Part shown: positions 14,173 through 25,738 of the stretch, one piece after another
Numbering within the stretch: position 1 is the stretch's first letter
Layout of the letters: the number at the start of each line of letters is the position of its first letter
DNA from: Istiophorus platypterus
Lineage: Eukaryota > Chordata > Actinopteri > Istiophoriformes > Istiophoridae
Length of the DNA: 64,000 bases
Reading direction: 5' to 3'
NCBI GenBank assembly: GCA_016859345.1
Contig: CM029116.1
Span: forward strand, 8,120,143-8,184,142
Notes under the pieces: generated by a model
Seen by the model: only the letters and a program-made list of their open reading frames with translations
What the model was told of the DNA's origin: nothing
The model's database searches: none
Made by a program: the position numbers and the translations under genes

Positions 14173-17100
14173 ATGGCTGGCGGAGGAACCGCCGACACGG
14201 CCCCCACAGCCGCCGTCAAGGTCTTTGCAGCTGGAACAGCTGGCTGCGTGGCCGACCTGGTCACTTTCCCCCTGGACACAGCCAAAGTCAGACTGCAGGT
14301 GAGGATACACTCCTTGTTGTCAAGTCATCGACCCCCAGCCCTCCCTCCCTCCCTCTTCTGTTTTATACATGAATTCAACTGTTAAGTCATATATGCTGTC
14401 AGAGCACTTAACACAACTGCCAGGATCTAATCCTCTGCATTAACACTAAATCCCTTTACTTTCATTTGCCAAGTGTCAAGTAAAGGATGGAGCACTGAGA
14501 ACCAGTGAAAAGAAAACAGCTAATAGGAATTTAAACTTCATAGGAGACTGACTTGGCCAGAGCATGTAGCCGGATAACTGTTAGATTCCAGCCGCCCTAA
14601 TTCTCCAAGCACACAGCTGAAAAAAAAACTCGGTTCAGGCCGACTTGGGGAATTCAAGTCTCTAACTGATTTTCATCATTCTGTCTCTACTCCAGATTCA
14701 AGGTGAAACCAATCCCTCCCTGGAGGGACAGAGGGCCAAGTACAGAGGTGCGTTTGGCACCATCTTCACCATTGTGAAAACCGAGGGCCCGAGGAGTCTG
14801 TACAGTGGGCTGGCGGCGGGGCTGCAGAGGCAGATGAGCTTCGCCTCTGTCCGCATCGGCCTGTACGACACCATAAAGCAGGTCTACAGCAGGGGATCTG
14901 AGAGTAGGTGTCCAAAATGCGCCACCAGGCAGTCGAGCAGTGGGGCCACTGAAATCTGAGCCTGTTCCCACATTCGTCCTCCTTTAAAGTCCTTGTTTGT
15001 TTCCCAACAGCAGATGTAAAGTTTCTCATAGGACACTGTGCGCAATTTTGAACATATTTGCTTAATTTATTTATTGACTTTCTTAAAATCTAATCATTAC
15101 TAGGGCTGTATCTAATTATTTGTTTATTATCAGTTAATCTGGCAACAATTTCTCAATTAATTAATTCATTGTTTGGTCTAAAAAACATCAAAATCTGTGG
15201 AAAAAAATCTATCGATAGGACAAATTTATTCAGTATACGATAATGTAAGACGCATTTTAGAGGCTGGGGCCATCAAATGTTTGGCCGCTTTGCTTGAAAC
15301 AAATGGCCCAAGCAATGAATTGACCAGAAAAGTTGTAGATTAATCTTCTGATGACATTCGGTTGTTCCAACAACAACCAGTTAGGTCAGTTCTTACTGTG
15401 CTGATTGAAGGAGACCTACAGCATGAGACTGTCCAAAGAACGCCCCCAGAATGTCAGAAAACATTACACACATTTTTAAAAAAATCTCACACAGACTATT
15501 TCCGTGCAGGGGAGGCCTGATGTTTGTGTCTAAAGCGGAGAGAGCCGCATGCTATGAACTGGTTTTTGCAGATGTATCTCCAGGATGTGGGGCCCAGGGT
15601 GGGGTCTGCTGTCAGAAAACAGGTCTGTGTTTCTGCCTGAGGCCTTGCCCTGGTCCCCGCCATCGTGACATTATCGACTGGAACGTTTAGAACTAGACGG
15701 AATTGTGCTGTTCCCGGATGGACCGGGTTGGCGGATAACAAGTTGGACCCGTTTGAAAGTTAACAAGTAGAAGCTTTTCAGAGTCTCTGTCCTCAAACTA
15801 AACGATAGGTTGCAGAATGTTGTCATTTCTTGTTGAAAAGCCAGTTCAACAGCCAGATTTCTACTTTTTTTTCACCTTCACAGATCTGGCTGATCACTGT
15901 CATCATTGACAGTACTTTAGTCCTCTTAAAAAGAGATAGATAGATTGATAGATAGATAGATTGATCGATTGATAGTTAGATAGAAATACAATCGCTACCG
16001 TTTATTTTGCTGCTCGTGGCAGAAGAGAAGTGTCTCATGCGTGTTGCTTGTACGACAGATGCAGGAATGGGGACCATGCTGCTGGCGGGCTGCACCACGG
16101 GGGCGATGGCGGTGGCCTTCGCTCAGCCCACCGACGTGGTCAAAGTCAGGTTCCAGGCTCAGGTCCGCCTGCCTGGGGGCGGCGCTGCCAGGAGATACAG
16201 CAGCACCATCGACGCCTACAGGACCATCGCCAGGGATGAGGGCGTGAGAGGCCTCTGGAGAGGTGAATTAAAAAGGGGAAATAATGATACAAATTGTATT
16301 GTAATTGTACTGTATAGTAAGTACATATATTTAGATATAGTAATAAAGCATTTCATTAATTAATAACTAATTGTACAATGAAAATAGGCATTAATAATAC
16401 ATTAGCTGCTGCCAGCACAACACAACCAAAACTGTGACTGAACTGTCGGTTGTTGGAGTTGCACTGTGGGTAACGTAGTCCCCAGGTTTTGAACAGGAGG
16501 AAAATATGACAACATCTCTGCTTCTGCAGCGTCAGACTCTTTTAAACTATCCGTCCTATTCAGGTTGTAGGAGAGCAAAATGGCGGACTGCTCCTTTGAG
16601 GTTCTAAGGTAAAAATTTGTTAAAAAGGGTTGTTAAAAAATAAATAAATAAATGTTTGAACTGTTTTTCCAGGGTGTCTGCCGAATATAACTCGCAACGC
16701 CATCGTGAACTGCTCCGAGCTGGTGACCTATGACATCATCAAAGAACTCATCCTGAAGTACCACCTGATGACAGGTGAGTCCGGTCGCATCAAATGAAAT
16801 CCTGATGCTGCAGACGCCTCATTTCACCTCATTGTTGCTCCGTTTTGTTTTGATTGGGGTTTTTTTGCTGGTTTTTTGCTGTTTTTTGGGTTGTTTTTTT
16901 TTTTGCAAAGCAAGTTTCTGCAAAAGGGCAGCTCAATATGTTTTACATAAAGCAAGAGTAAACAGAGACGTCAATATAAAACCACATTTAAATAGTAAAA
17001 TAGAACAGACGACAAACATCAGACAAACTACTCCCACGTTAATTCAACACGGTCTTCTCCGCGGCCCCCGGCCAAACCAGGTGCTTTGTTTCCCCCTCAG

Positions 17101-17501
17101 ACGACGCGCCGTGTCACTTCACCGCGGCCTTCGCAGCGGGTCTCTGCACCACCATCGTAGCGTCTCCGGTGGACGTGGTGAAGACGCGCTACATGAACTC
17201 AGCGTCCGGGCAGTACAGCGGCGCCGCCAACTGTGCCTTGACCATGCTGATTAGAGAGGGACCCATGGCTTTCTACAAAGGGTGCGTAATGCACTAAACC
17301 AGAACCCAAGTCATGTGTAAAACAAAGCCAAAAAAATAGAAAATTATCAAAATTCTTCTTGGTTCATTTGGTTCTTTTTTTCTTAGATTTATGCCCTCGT
17401 TTCTCCGCCTGGGTTCATGGAACATTGTGATGTTTGTGAGCTACGAGCAGATCAAGAGGGCTGTGATTAGACTCCAGAAGTCCTGCAGGTCTCCGCTCTG
17501 A
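14173..17501 (+). CDS. ucp3: Mitochondrial uncoupling protein (UCP3-like carrier)
   Basis: This is a proton/anion carrier of the inner mitochondrial membrane, in the SLC25 family. Six exons join in phase: 14173-14298, 14696-14903, 16059-16262, 16673-16774, 17101-17281 and 17387-17501 (TGA), giving 311 residues (human UCP2 has 309, UCP3 312). The three carrier repeats each show the P-x-D-x-x-K-x-R signature, at about residues 33-40 (FPLDTAKVR), 135-142 (QPTDVVKVR) and 236-243 (SPVDVVKTR). Uncoupling-protein sequence blocks such as RQMSFASVRIGLYD and PSFLRLGSWN are intact. The GCTTGAMAV block, DAYRTIAR and the YHLMTD segment match UCP3 better than UCP2. The position directly 3' of c2cd3 on the same strand also matches human UCP3. 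The ATG context (GATCATGG) is reasonable and the reading frame begins at the family N-terminus. UCP2 remains a possible label; UCP1 is unlikely. Confidence 0.92.
15095..15370. repeat. Interspersed repeat (CTAGGGCTG...ATTAATT type) in ucp3 intron 2
   Basis: The segment starts with CTAGGGCTGTATCTAATTATT, then TCAGTTAATCTGGCAAC and repeated AATTAATT, then GTTTGGTCTAAAAAACATC. From general knowledge this is a common degenerate short repeat of fish genomes. Related copies lie at about 18400-18640, 40965-41200 (opposite internal order) and 48985-49150. Confidence 0.6.
15936..15985. repeat. (GATA)n microsatellite in ucp3 intron 2
   Basis: Imperfect AGATAGAT/TGATAGAT tetranucleotide units lie about 75 bases upstream of exon 16059-16262. 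Confidence 0.85.
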
Positions 17502-17827
17502 CCTGTCCTACACCCGCTTTTGGCCACCGGACTGGCGCCGCCGCCGTGGCGAACGCCAAGACCGTCTGTGCGAGGCAGCCACGCCCTCGGGAGAGGCAGT
17601 CCGGTCATGGCTGCTGCCGCTTTGGGCTGGTTCCTCCTCGGGGACAAAGATTGTGTTTCTTATTCAAGAGGCCGCACTCAGAGAGAGAAACTCCAGTGAT
17701 GATTAATGTTGAAGTTTTGCCGACTTGCATACATCATTATAGACGTTTTCTACTGTTGCCGAAAGGCCCTTATCACGGACGACATTTGAACATGTCCCAG
17801 TGAGTAAAGCACAGGCATGAATGAACA

Positions 17828-17833
17828 AATAAA
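17828..17833 (+). promoter_or_regulatory. Candidate polyadenylation signal of ucp3
   Basis: AATAAA lies about 330 bases after the ucp3 stop. A second cluster of AATAAA lies near 18667, so alternative 3' ends are possible. Confidence 0.5.
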
Positions 17834-18399
17834 CGGTGGCTTTTCCTTCGCTTTGCTTCTTCAGTTTCAGGGTCCAGGCTGGCTCTGTGCGGGTTTGGCC
17901 AGATTTCAGTCTACCCGGTTGCCCCAGATTCAATTTTGGATCAGTCTGAGCTCATCGGAGTACGTGCAGAGAACGCTCTCAGCATGTTCCAGCGTCTGTG
18001 GTTCCATATTGTTCTCTTTTTCCTCTACCGCTCTCAGTGTGAGCAGGTCACGGCCGCGGGCAGGTCGATTAAAAGGCGTGGCGTGAGTTAACACGACTGC
18101 CCAGCTTTCCTGGGACCCTTGAACAGAACGGAGCCATGGTCAATGTTATTAGTAACCCCCCTGTGCTTTTCCCATTATGGCAGGTCAGAATGTCTGCTGT
18201 GAGAAAGGCCTCTGCACTGAGTAAAATCTGGTGAGGATGGGGACGGTTTCCTAGATTGTCTTGGTTGGGTTTTTTGCATCTACTAATGTCTTGTTGCGGG
18301 TGAAACGTTCCTATTTTTAAAATTACATGGAAAAATCCCCTCTTTCGTGTGCATTTTTAGGAATTAGGTTTGCGGCAGTTTATTTTCATCTTGGATCAA

Positions 18400-18640
18400 T
18401 CTGCCGATTATTCTTACAATTAATGACTTTGGTCTTTTGCTCTTTAAAATGTCAGGAAAAGCAAATGTTTCTCATCACAGTTTCATCAAATCAGCAAATA
18501 TAAAATTTACTGTCGCATTAAACAAAAAAGCAGCAAATCATCACAACTTAAGAGTCTAGAATTTGAGCATATTTGTCCTTGCTGGATCAAAATGTGCTCA
18601 ACTGGTTAATCACTTACCAAAACAGCAAATTTAGGTCACG
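18400..18640. repeat. Interspersed repeat copy downstream of ucp3
   Basis: The block with ATCTGCCGATTATTCTTACAATTAATGAC, AAAATGTCAGGAAAAGCAAATG, CATCACAGTTTC and CTCAACTGGTTAATCA follows the order of the same repeat family seen at 15095-15370. It is degenerate, and its edges are approximate. Confidence 0.55.
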
Positions 18641-20305
18641 TGAATTTTAGACTTCTGCTTTAGAAATAAAATAAAAACACCATAAAATGTTTTTAATACA
18701 ATGCAATCTGTGACTGCTATGTAATATATAGATGATGAAGTTTTTATTTGTATTTTTGATGTATCAGACAATTAAAAACAGAACACTGGAACCACATTCA
18801 CAAGACATATTTCATAAATGAGATAAGGTATGAATGGAAAAAAACAAAACAAAAAGAAAATTCAATTAATGTTTTTTTTGTCAGATTCCAAGAAGAAAAA
18901 GCAGCAACCAAACACTGACCCACATTTGTACACAATGAACCCCTCATCACTCCATACTGCTGCTGAATGCTGTCATAGATACTCTGCTGTATAATCCCCT
19001 TTACCTGAGACCTCTCAGGGGGAAAGAGAGAAGATTCAAACCGTGACAGATGGTGGCGGCTTTTCTTGCAGCATTTTATTAACTTATTATCACCAGTGTG
19101 TGTAGGAGCTGGTTAAAGAGAGCCTCCGCCCATTCCCGTTCAAAAACCAAGCGGGTTCCCCAGCGAACAATGCCGAGACGCGGAGGTGAATGAGGCGAGG
19201 AAGCACAAAACCGGCCAGCTGACAGACAAGAAAATTGCCCAGTTTGAGTCTTGCGGGACAAAAGGGGCCGCTGACAAAGAGGAAACTGAAGTCTGCGGTG
19301 TAACAAAAGCCCCTGAACGCGTCCCTGCCTTGCCGTTCATCTCCCATCGTGCCGCCTAGGTTTTTCTCCGCGGTTTGAATCGGTACGGGCGGCTCCTCCG
19401 GGCCACACGGGGCCCTGGCTAACCCCTCGGCGGCGATGGGTTTCACGCTTTAACGTTAACCTAGGACTGTTAGAAGGTGTACTGGTTAAAAATAATAATG
19501 GTAATAATGATAATGATAATAATGATAGGACTAAGAGGGGGAACGGTGCGTTTAAATAACAAAAGAAACCGGGTGGAGTTCACGGTCCTCTGCCAACCTT
19601 GGCAGGACTATCCGCTCGCTAATGATCCGATATCGAGTGTCGGTGAGCAGTTCAAGTTCACCGCTCCGTCCGTTCAGCAGTTTGGGTTTTTTTTGACTCG
19701 GGGAAAACACACACACACACATTTAGCTTTCTCTCTTTTCTCTTTTTTCTTTTCCTCTCTCAAGCGATCGGCTGTTTACAATCTGTGATGATGATGTTTT
19801 GTCACCACCTTCATCAGGCAGAACCGGTTCCCTCGCACACACAGGAGGAGAATGACAGACATATGGCGAGAGGGGCTTTAGTGCAGAGACCTGTTATTAC
19901 GCTCGTCATATGTCACCTCGGCCAAAAAGAAGGAAAAACAAAAAACTCAACAGAAAAGTCAACAGCTGCCGATGATGCATTTTGGTCCATTTTCTTATCT
20001 AGTGTGGTGTCTCCTGCAGAAGGAGCATTTTTGTTTATAAGTAGACCAACAGGTGCAGTGGAAAAAGGCCTGTTTGATTTCAATCTTTTTTATTATTATT
20101 ATTTTAATCAATATTGATTTCTTTGGGGGGGGGTTATAGGTAAAAATCAGATTTTCCTATCAGTGAGCTGCTTATGCAAAGACTCATAAACATGAATATA
20201 TTGTAAATATACTTTTGTGTTGCCAAACTAGACTAAATATATAATGAATACATTGTCTGCTCAGTGTGATCCAGGGCCCTCTTTTGTCTTGGTTTACATG
20301 AGGCT

Positions 20306-20311
20306 TTTATT
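20306..20311 (-). promoter_or_regulatory. Candidate polyadenylation signal of vps37d
   Basis: Read on the minus strand this is AATAAA, about 260 bases past the vps37d stop. More copies lie further on, near 20089. Confidence 0.5.
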
Positions 20312-20358
20312 TATACTGACCTTTACTGTAAATTAATTTCAAAATTGTTTAAAAAGGG

Positions 20359-20362
<4 letters not shown>

Positions 20363-20389
<27 letters not shown>
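20363..20389. repeat. Poly-T run
   Basis: A 27-base T run, read as poly-A on the minus strand. It falls inside the likely vps37d 3' UTR, which would be transcribed as poly-A upstream of the candidate AATAAA. Confidence 0.9.
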
Positions 20390-20393
<4 letters not shown>

Positions 20394-20429
20394 GAGGCGG
20401 TTAGATTTGTTCAGTGCTGCTTCCAGAGA

Positions 20430-20515
20430 TTAAGAAGAAGAAGAAGAGGAAGAAGGAGGAGGAGGAGGAGGAGGATGGTGGTGATGATGATGATGATGAT
20501 GACGACGATGATGAA
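20430..20515. repeat. Trinucleotide array (GAA/GAG/GAT)n in vps37d 3' UTR
   Basis: Consecutive AGA, GGA, GAT and GAC triplets run for about 85 bases. The array begins about 55 bases past the vps37d stop codon and would read as a CT/ATC-rich stretch in the transcript. Confidence 0.85.
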
Positions 20516-20569
20516 AGTCACAGAGTGAACCTTTCTTGAAACGTCATCAGTCTTTGACCGGGTCAGTCC

Positions 20570-22374
20570 TCATCGTGGCGCCTGCCGATGCCTCCTCTGC
20601 TGCACTCTCAGCGGCTGGAGACGGACGGGTATCGTCGGCCACCTGGGTCCTCGTCCACGGACTCCTGGCCGGAGCAACTCATAGTCGTAACCCACAAAAA
20701 GTGGCCAGTGCGGTGGACAGTGGGCAGCGGTTCCGGGGTCGCCGAGGGGCAGGAATGGAGGGTGGCAGCAGGGGGGTAAGACGACGGCCGCGGTCAGACC
20801 GCACACAGGGTGGCAGGGGTCGTGGACGTGCTCGGGGAAGCCCACCAAGAAATCCTGAGCCCCCGGGTGACCCTCACCGGGTCTGGCTCCCGTCTCCTCC
20901 CCGTGTCGATCCATCATTTCCCGGAGTTTCTTCACCAGGACCAACCGGATGTGGTGGAGTTTCCGCGAGCTGAGAAAAGAACCCAAGAAATCCGCCAGCG
21001 GCGTTTGCCCCTCGGCAAACATCTGGAACATCAGCTGTCAACGAGAAATGCTTCATTATTTCCAGCGGCAGACTCTTCTTGTCCTCTGCCTCTGACACTT
21101 TGATGATGAAGGACTTGTTAAGTGTGAAGAAACGAGCCTGAAATGTTTCATGTACCCACTTATCTCTCCTGTCCCCTGTTTTGGATCATTTTTAAACACT
21201 ATCTCCTCATATATCTCAGTATAAACAGAAATAATGAACAAGGTAAATGTACGTTTGCTGTACACTGTTTACTTAGAGATGGTTAAAAATAGGTGCCACC
21301 TTACCTCACACTCCTCCTCTGCATGATTTACCTTTTTCAAAAGACACAACTGTGCATATTGAACACTGTATTTTTCTGCTGCGAATGGAGGAAAAACATC
21401 ATTTTTCAGGATTACAATCAAATAAAATGACCAAATAGAGTAAAAATGGCAATTCAGATTCAAGATAGCCAGCATCAAATTCATCAGTATATATTTTAAA
21501 ACTCACCAAGTTGTTCCTGTTTAGCATGAATGATGCTTCTGAGTTGGTCCAGTTCCTTGTACTTCATGGCGAGAAGCAGCTTGGCATCTCTAAATTTTGG
21601 ATTTTGGGAGAGACTGACTCTTGCCAGTCTTTGATTTGAAACCAGCATCTTCTCTGCAGCCCTCTGCAGCCCCTGAAACTGCAAATGGCCGCACATGGTT
21701 TAAACCCTAACCCTCCCTGAATTTGCTTTAACTTCAGCCAAACCCTGCAGAAAGGAGTTGAACGCATGTGGGACCCCCCCCACAAACATTTCTAGTCATC
21801 GTCATCATCATCATCGTTGCAGGCTCCATAGATGCCCCCTTTTTAAAATGTGGACAGTGAATAGTGGCACATACAGCAATCGCCTATGTTTTTGCATTTA
21901 TTGTGACATTATTTTTAAAATATGTGGCCACATACAGTATATTTACAAATGTATTTAAATATATTCACCACTTGTTCATGTATGTGTCAATATATTAGGC
22001 TAATTTCTGTTTTGTTTAATAGAAAGAATAAGAAGTAATATGATCTCCATATTTTAACAACAAATGTGTTTTATGCCAAACTAAGTTATTTGTGTTAAGG
22101 GACAGAGTCTCACTTGATCAGCTGAAATCTGATTTGATAATAATTTTTTTTTGTCCCTCCCTCAGACACTCACCTTCTCACTGCTCCTGACGATGTGACT
22201 TATCTCGTCTTCGTCCTCCAGCAGCTTGCGCAGCTCTCTGGTCCTGAAACCTCCGAGCTGGTAAAACTGCATCGCCAGAGACATGATGGCCCCCTGCTCT
22301 GCCTCATCAAAGTCCTGATGGTGCCTGATGCCTCCTGCCCGGGGCGCAGGGTGGGCTGTTGATGCTGCATTCAA
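20570..22374 (-). CDS. vps37d: VPS37-family ESCRT-I subunit, VPS37D-like
   Basis: VPS37 proteins are subunits of the ESCRT-I complex, which sorts ubiquitinated cargo into multivesicular bodies. Four minus-strand exons join in phase: 22374-22174, 21678-21507, 21378-21305 and 21034-20570 (TGA), giving 303 residues (human VPS37D about 250). The N-terminal part holds the motif LRKLLEDEDEISHIVR. A heptad-rich segment follows with MLVSNQRLA and AMKYKELDQLR, and then the ADFLGSFLSSRKLHHIRLVL block at the end of the Mod(r) domain. The first-exon motif and AMKYKEL fit VPS37D better than VPS37A, B or C, as I remember them. The C-terminal tail (about 100 residues) is Pro/Arg/His-rich and not conserved in any way I can judge. 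The ATG at 22374 is the first in the exon; a second in-frame ATG about 30 codons on is an alternative start. The paralogue label is moderately sure and the family label is sure. Confidence 0.85.
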
Positions 22375-22534
22375 GGACTGTCTGAAACCTCGCCATTATA
22401 CCACTGGAGGCGAATGGGGCTAACAATCGCCTGCAGCTGTACTGATGAATCGATTCACATTAACTTGCTGTTGCTTTTGGAATTAGTATTACCAATGAAC
22501 AGCAATTCCACAGCGACGTTAACCGCAGTCAGAG

Positions 22535-22860
22535 GCATGGACGGATTATAGGAAAATGGGCCCCTGGGCACGGACAGGGTAAGAGGCCAACAACCTCTCC
22601 TCCACAGGACCCCCGCACTTAAAGTTTTGTCTCTATCCTGCTATATTTTACTCTATTTTTGGTCATTTTCTGTGTCTTTGTGGTTTTGCAGATTATTGTT
22701 TGTTTATTTATTTATTTATTTGGGTATTCTGTGTCTTTTTACTGAGCTCTATGACTTTCATACACAAAATATTAATGGTCACTTCTATGGAGGCTGTGGC
22801 CCAGGGGCTGCCTGACCTGTAGGGGCCCCTGTCCTCTCAGTAATTCATTCATTGTCATAG
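22535..22860. repeat. Putative degenerate transposon-like repeat (GGGCCCCTG type)
   Basis: The patch starts with GGCATGGACGGATTATAGG, then AAATGGGCCCCTGGGCAC, and ends in GGCCCAGGGGCTGCC and AGGGGCCCCTGTCC, so its ends are partly complementary. Similar GGCCC-rich text occurs at about 12865-12925 and 55800-55890. It was identified only by resemblance. Confidence 0.45.
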
Positions 22861-23446
22861 GCTGTAACTATCGATCTTTTTCAAATTATTTGTATGATTT
22901 CTCCTTTACAGAGTCGAGTTTTGTCATTCAATGTTGGGATTGTAACCGACCAACGAATGTGTGTAACTAACTGACTGTGGTGTGTTATTGACAGGCTCTC
23001 TTGGATCCCTGCCCCCGGGTTGCGTGGCCATGTGAGCTTGCTGATGTCCAGCACTGTCCTGTACAGACCAGGGTGGAGCCTGGCGGAGGCAACGCAGTCC
23101 CTGCTACGCAGGTGACGACTGCCGGCCTCCCTCAGAATAACCCTGCCTCAGCTATATGTAGCCTCAGTTAATCCTTAAGACGGACACTGCCGAGGTCCGT
23201 CCCCGCTCGTCAGTGAAAGTCCCGCACCGAGGCAGGGAAGGTGTTTCCCCTCCTGAGAGCAGCGGGACAACATGCGGATTAACCACAACCGCCCTCAAAA
23301 CAGGACACTTCCTCTCTGTGAGTACAGTCAACGATTCAACTCGTACGTTGTCCTGCATTTTATTTGTGTGATATGTTAAAGCGGTTCTAAAATAATAATT
23401 TCTTGATATGCCTTTTTTTTAAATGCTTTGCATATTGCAGAGGGAT

Positions 23447-23453
<7 letters not shown>

Positions 23454-23481
<28 letters not shown>
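23454..23481. repeat. (TA)n microsatellite
   Basis: About 14 TA units lie in the vps37d-camkk1 intergenic region. Confidence 0.95.
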
Positions 23482-23485
<4 letters not shown>

Positions 23486-24763
23486 ACATGCTGTGTCAGT
23501 CCTGTGTGCTGTCTAAGTACTGTGAGGTTACTTGCCAGTTAAAGCTGTCTACCTTGTTACATAAGAAGATTTTCAGTTCTCTGCAGTGTAGGAGACAGTG
23601 AGTGGAGCTCATGACGAGTTGAACACACTGTTGCCAGACCGCTGTAAGAGGATGAAATTTCTAATTTCCTGTGTCTTTGTTTTTGTTTTTGTTTTTGTTT
23701 TTTGTTTTTGTTCGTTTGTGTTTTTTAAAATCTCTGTTCACCTTAATTATTACAACACCGAGGCTTTTGCCATCTGTTAAAGAAAATTCAGGACGACGCC
23801 ACTGACGGTTTTCTAAGCTCCAGTCTGCAGTTTGGTAGCTGAGACAAACACTGAATGAAAAAAAGAGAATACAAGCAACTCCTATTACTATTAAGTGGTA
23901 TTTCAAGATTTAAAGTCAAGTCAATGAGTCAGCTTTAAGAAAAACGTCAATAATATTTCCCTACAAAGGCAGAGAAAAATAGCTACACAAACAGTGAAAA
24001 GTAATATCAAATAGGGTTTTAACTTTTCAGGCTGGTCGATAAACTGTGTATCAGATAGAAAACCAAAGTGCCTAAGTTTAACATGTTTTAAGGGAACGTT
24101 TAAAACATCAATTCCCACGACTTTCACTAGAGTCAAAAGCTCTGGTAGTCAAGATAGACCAGTTATCTTTTAACAGAGATTTAGCTACTATGCAGCTAGT
24201 TATGTGGCTGTGTAGGGAAGGACAGGCCTGTTTCCTGCAGACATTTGACTCGTCATGGCAGGAGAAGCAGGACACTTAACAGAGCAAAGCCTTTGTTGAT
24301 GTTGTCAGTAACACCTGTGCTCTTACTCCTTACTCAGTCGATGCCTCGTGTCCAGTGTTGTCTGAGAGGCCAGGATGAAAGCCCCAGCTCAGGTGCTTTC
24401 ACGCGTGCCACCTGGTTCATACCCGCCGTCGGCGCTGTGTGTGCAAACGTCTCCCTCACTCGGCGGCTAGGGCAGCACAGTTGGCACAGTTATCATTGTC
24501 ATTAGCTGATCATCATTGATCGGTATTCGATAGTAACCTTATTCAGTCCTCTGCAGCCGGACCGGAGGTCTAATTTAATGGTGTAACTGAAAAACCCCTG
24601 TGTGGGTTGGGAGTCTGGATTTTGTTAAATTCGACAAAAAGAAATCCAGCTTATTCCGGCAAGTTTCAAACCCCTGCCGACCCGGCCCCGGTGGTTCTTT
24701 ACTTGTCAGTCTGTGAGATTTTCATGCTTCTCCATTTCTGCCACCGCACCTTTCAGTGCAGTG

Positions 24764-24799
24764 ATGCGTCCCCTGGCGCTCCCCACCCTCCGGCCGTGA
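24764..24799 (+). promoter_or_regulatory. Short upstream ORF in the camkk1 5' leader
   Basis: An ATG at 24764 opens an 11-codon reading frame ending in TGA at 24797-24799, 22 bases before the camkk1 start codon. It lies in the exon portion after the acceptor at 24756, so it should be in the mRNA. Its start context (GTGATGC) is moderate while the main start is strong (GCCACCATGA), so leaky scanning or reinitiation is plausible. Function is an inference. Confidence 0.5.
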
Positions 24800-24821
24800 G
24801 TGAACGAGGACGAAAGCCACC

Positions 24822-25608
24822 ATGAGCGCCGACACCGACTGCAGGGCGGACCTGGAGTCGGAGACCAACGGCGAGCTGGCGGACCAGGTGGCCGCCATGA
24901 ACGTGGCGGCCAACCGCGTCAGCCCGCCCAACGGCTACAGGTCCGGCGCTCCGCGGGCCGCCGGCTCCCAACGGGCTCGTCTCTCAGACAGGAAGCTGTC
25001 TCTTCAGGAGAGGGGCAGCCGCATGGCCCGGCAGCCCACCATCGAGACCAAGCGCGTGTCCATCACGGACGCTGATGTGAGGAGTCCCCGGCCGACGGAG
25101 GCAATATTCAACACGTTGCTCTTAAGATGCTCCCACTGATTGATTTCTCCCTTCACTTTCTGTAGGACTGTCTTCAGCTCAACCAGTATAAGCTGCAGAA
25201 AGAGATTGGAAAGGTGATCAATAAACATGTAGTCGCCCAGTAATCCAGATGACATGGAGCTGATGACCAAGGATTTGAAGTAATTCAGTTTAAACTAATT
25301 CATGTGTGTTGTTTTTACCCCCCAGGGTTCATATGGAGTGGTGAAGTTAGCTTATAATGAAGACTCTGAACAGTTCTACGTGAGTTGAAGCTCATAAATT
25401 GTGCTTTTATGGTCAAAATGTTCACATGTCAATATGTCTGACTATTATTTGCTCTGTCTGATTTATTCAGGCAATGAAAGTTGTTTCCAAGAAGAAGCTG
25501 ATGAGGCAGTGCGGATTTTTGCGTGAGTGAAAAATCTCCATCCTGAACAGCATTTTTAATTTGTAATGAGTGGTCGTCATTGCTTTGGTGATACTGTATG
25601 TTTGTTTG

Positions 25609-25679
<71 letters not shown>

Positions 25680-25692
25680 GTGCGTGTGTGCG

Positions 25693-25738
<46 letters not shown>

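Larger units (their letters stand above)
17502..20305. other. ucp3 3' flank and ucp3-vps37d intergenic region
   Basis: This stretch holds the ucp3 3' UTR, an AT-rich repeat-like segment (18400-18640), an A-rich tract (18838-18860) and a GC-richer block at 19080-19440. That block is open on the minus strand but resembles no family I know and lacks convincing splice sites. ucp3 and vps37d point toward each other (tail to tail). Confidence 0.5.
22375..24821. other. vps37d-camkk1 divergent intergenic region
   Basis: The two genes point away from each other across about 2.4 kb. The stretch holds a GGGCCCCTGGGC-rich repeat-like patch (22535-22860), a (TA)n run (23454-23481) and TTTTTG units (23672-23715). 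At 24750-24756 an intron-type acceptor (CACCTTTCAG) suggests that the camkk1 coding exon begins at 24757 and that a non-coding first exon lies upstream. The promoters cannot be placed from sequence alone. Confidence 0.5.

Noticed and set aside
14173..17501. Calling the uncoupling protein ucp2 or ucp1
   Set aside because: Sequence blocks and position next to c2cd3 favour ucp3. ucp2 is kept only as an alternative, and ucp1 fits neither.
19079..19446. GC-richer minus-strand open frames between ucp3 and vps37d
   Set aside because: No family resemblance, no start or splice context, and several frames are open at once, which is typical of GC-rich non-coding DNA.
24800..25075. Second open frame across camkk1 exon 1
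   Set aside because: It is a shadow in another frame. The frame at 24822 has the Kozak start and the CAMKK N-terminal motif.
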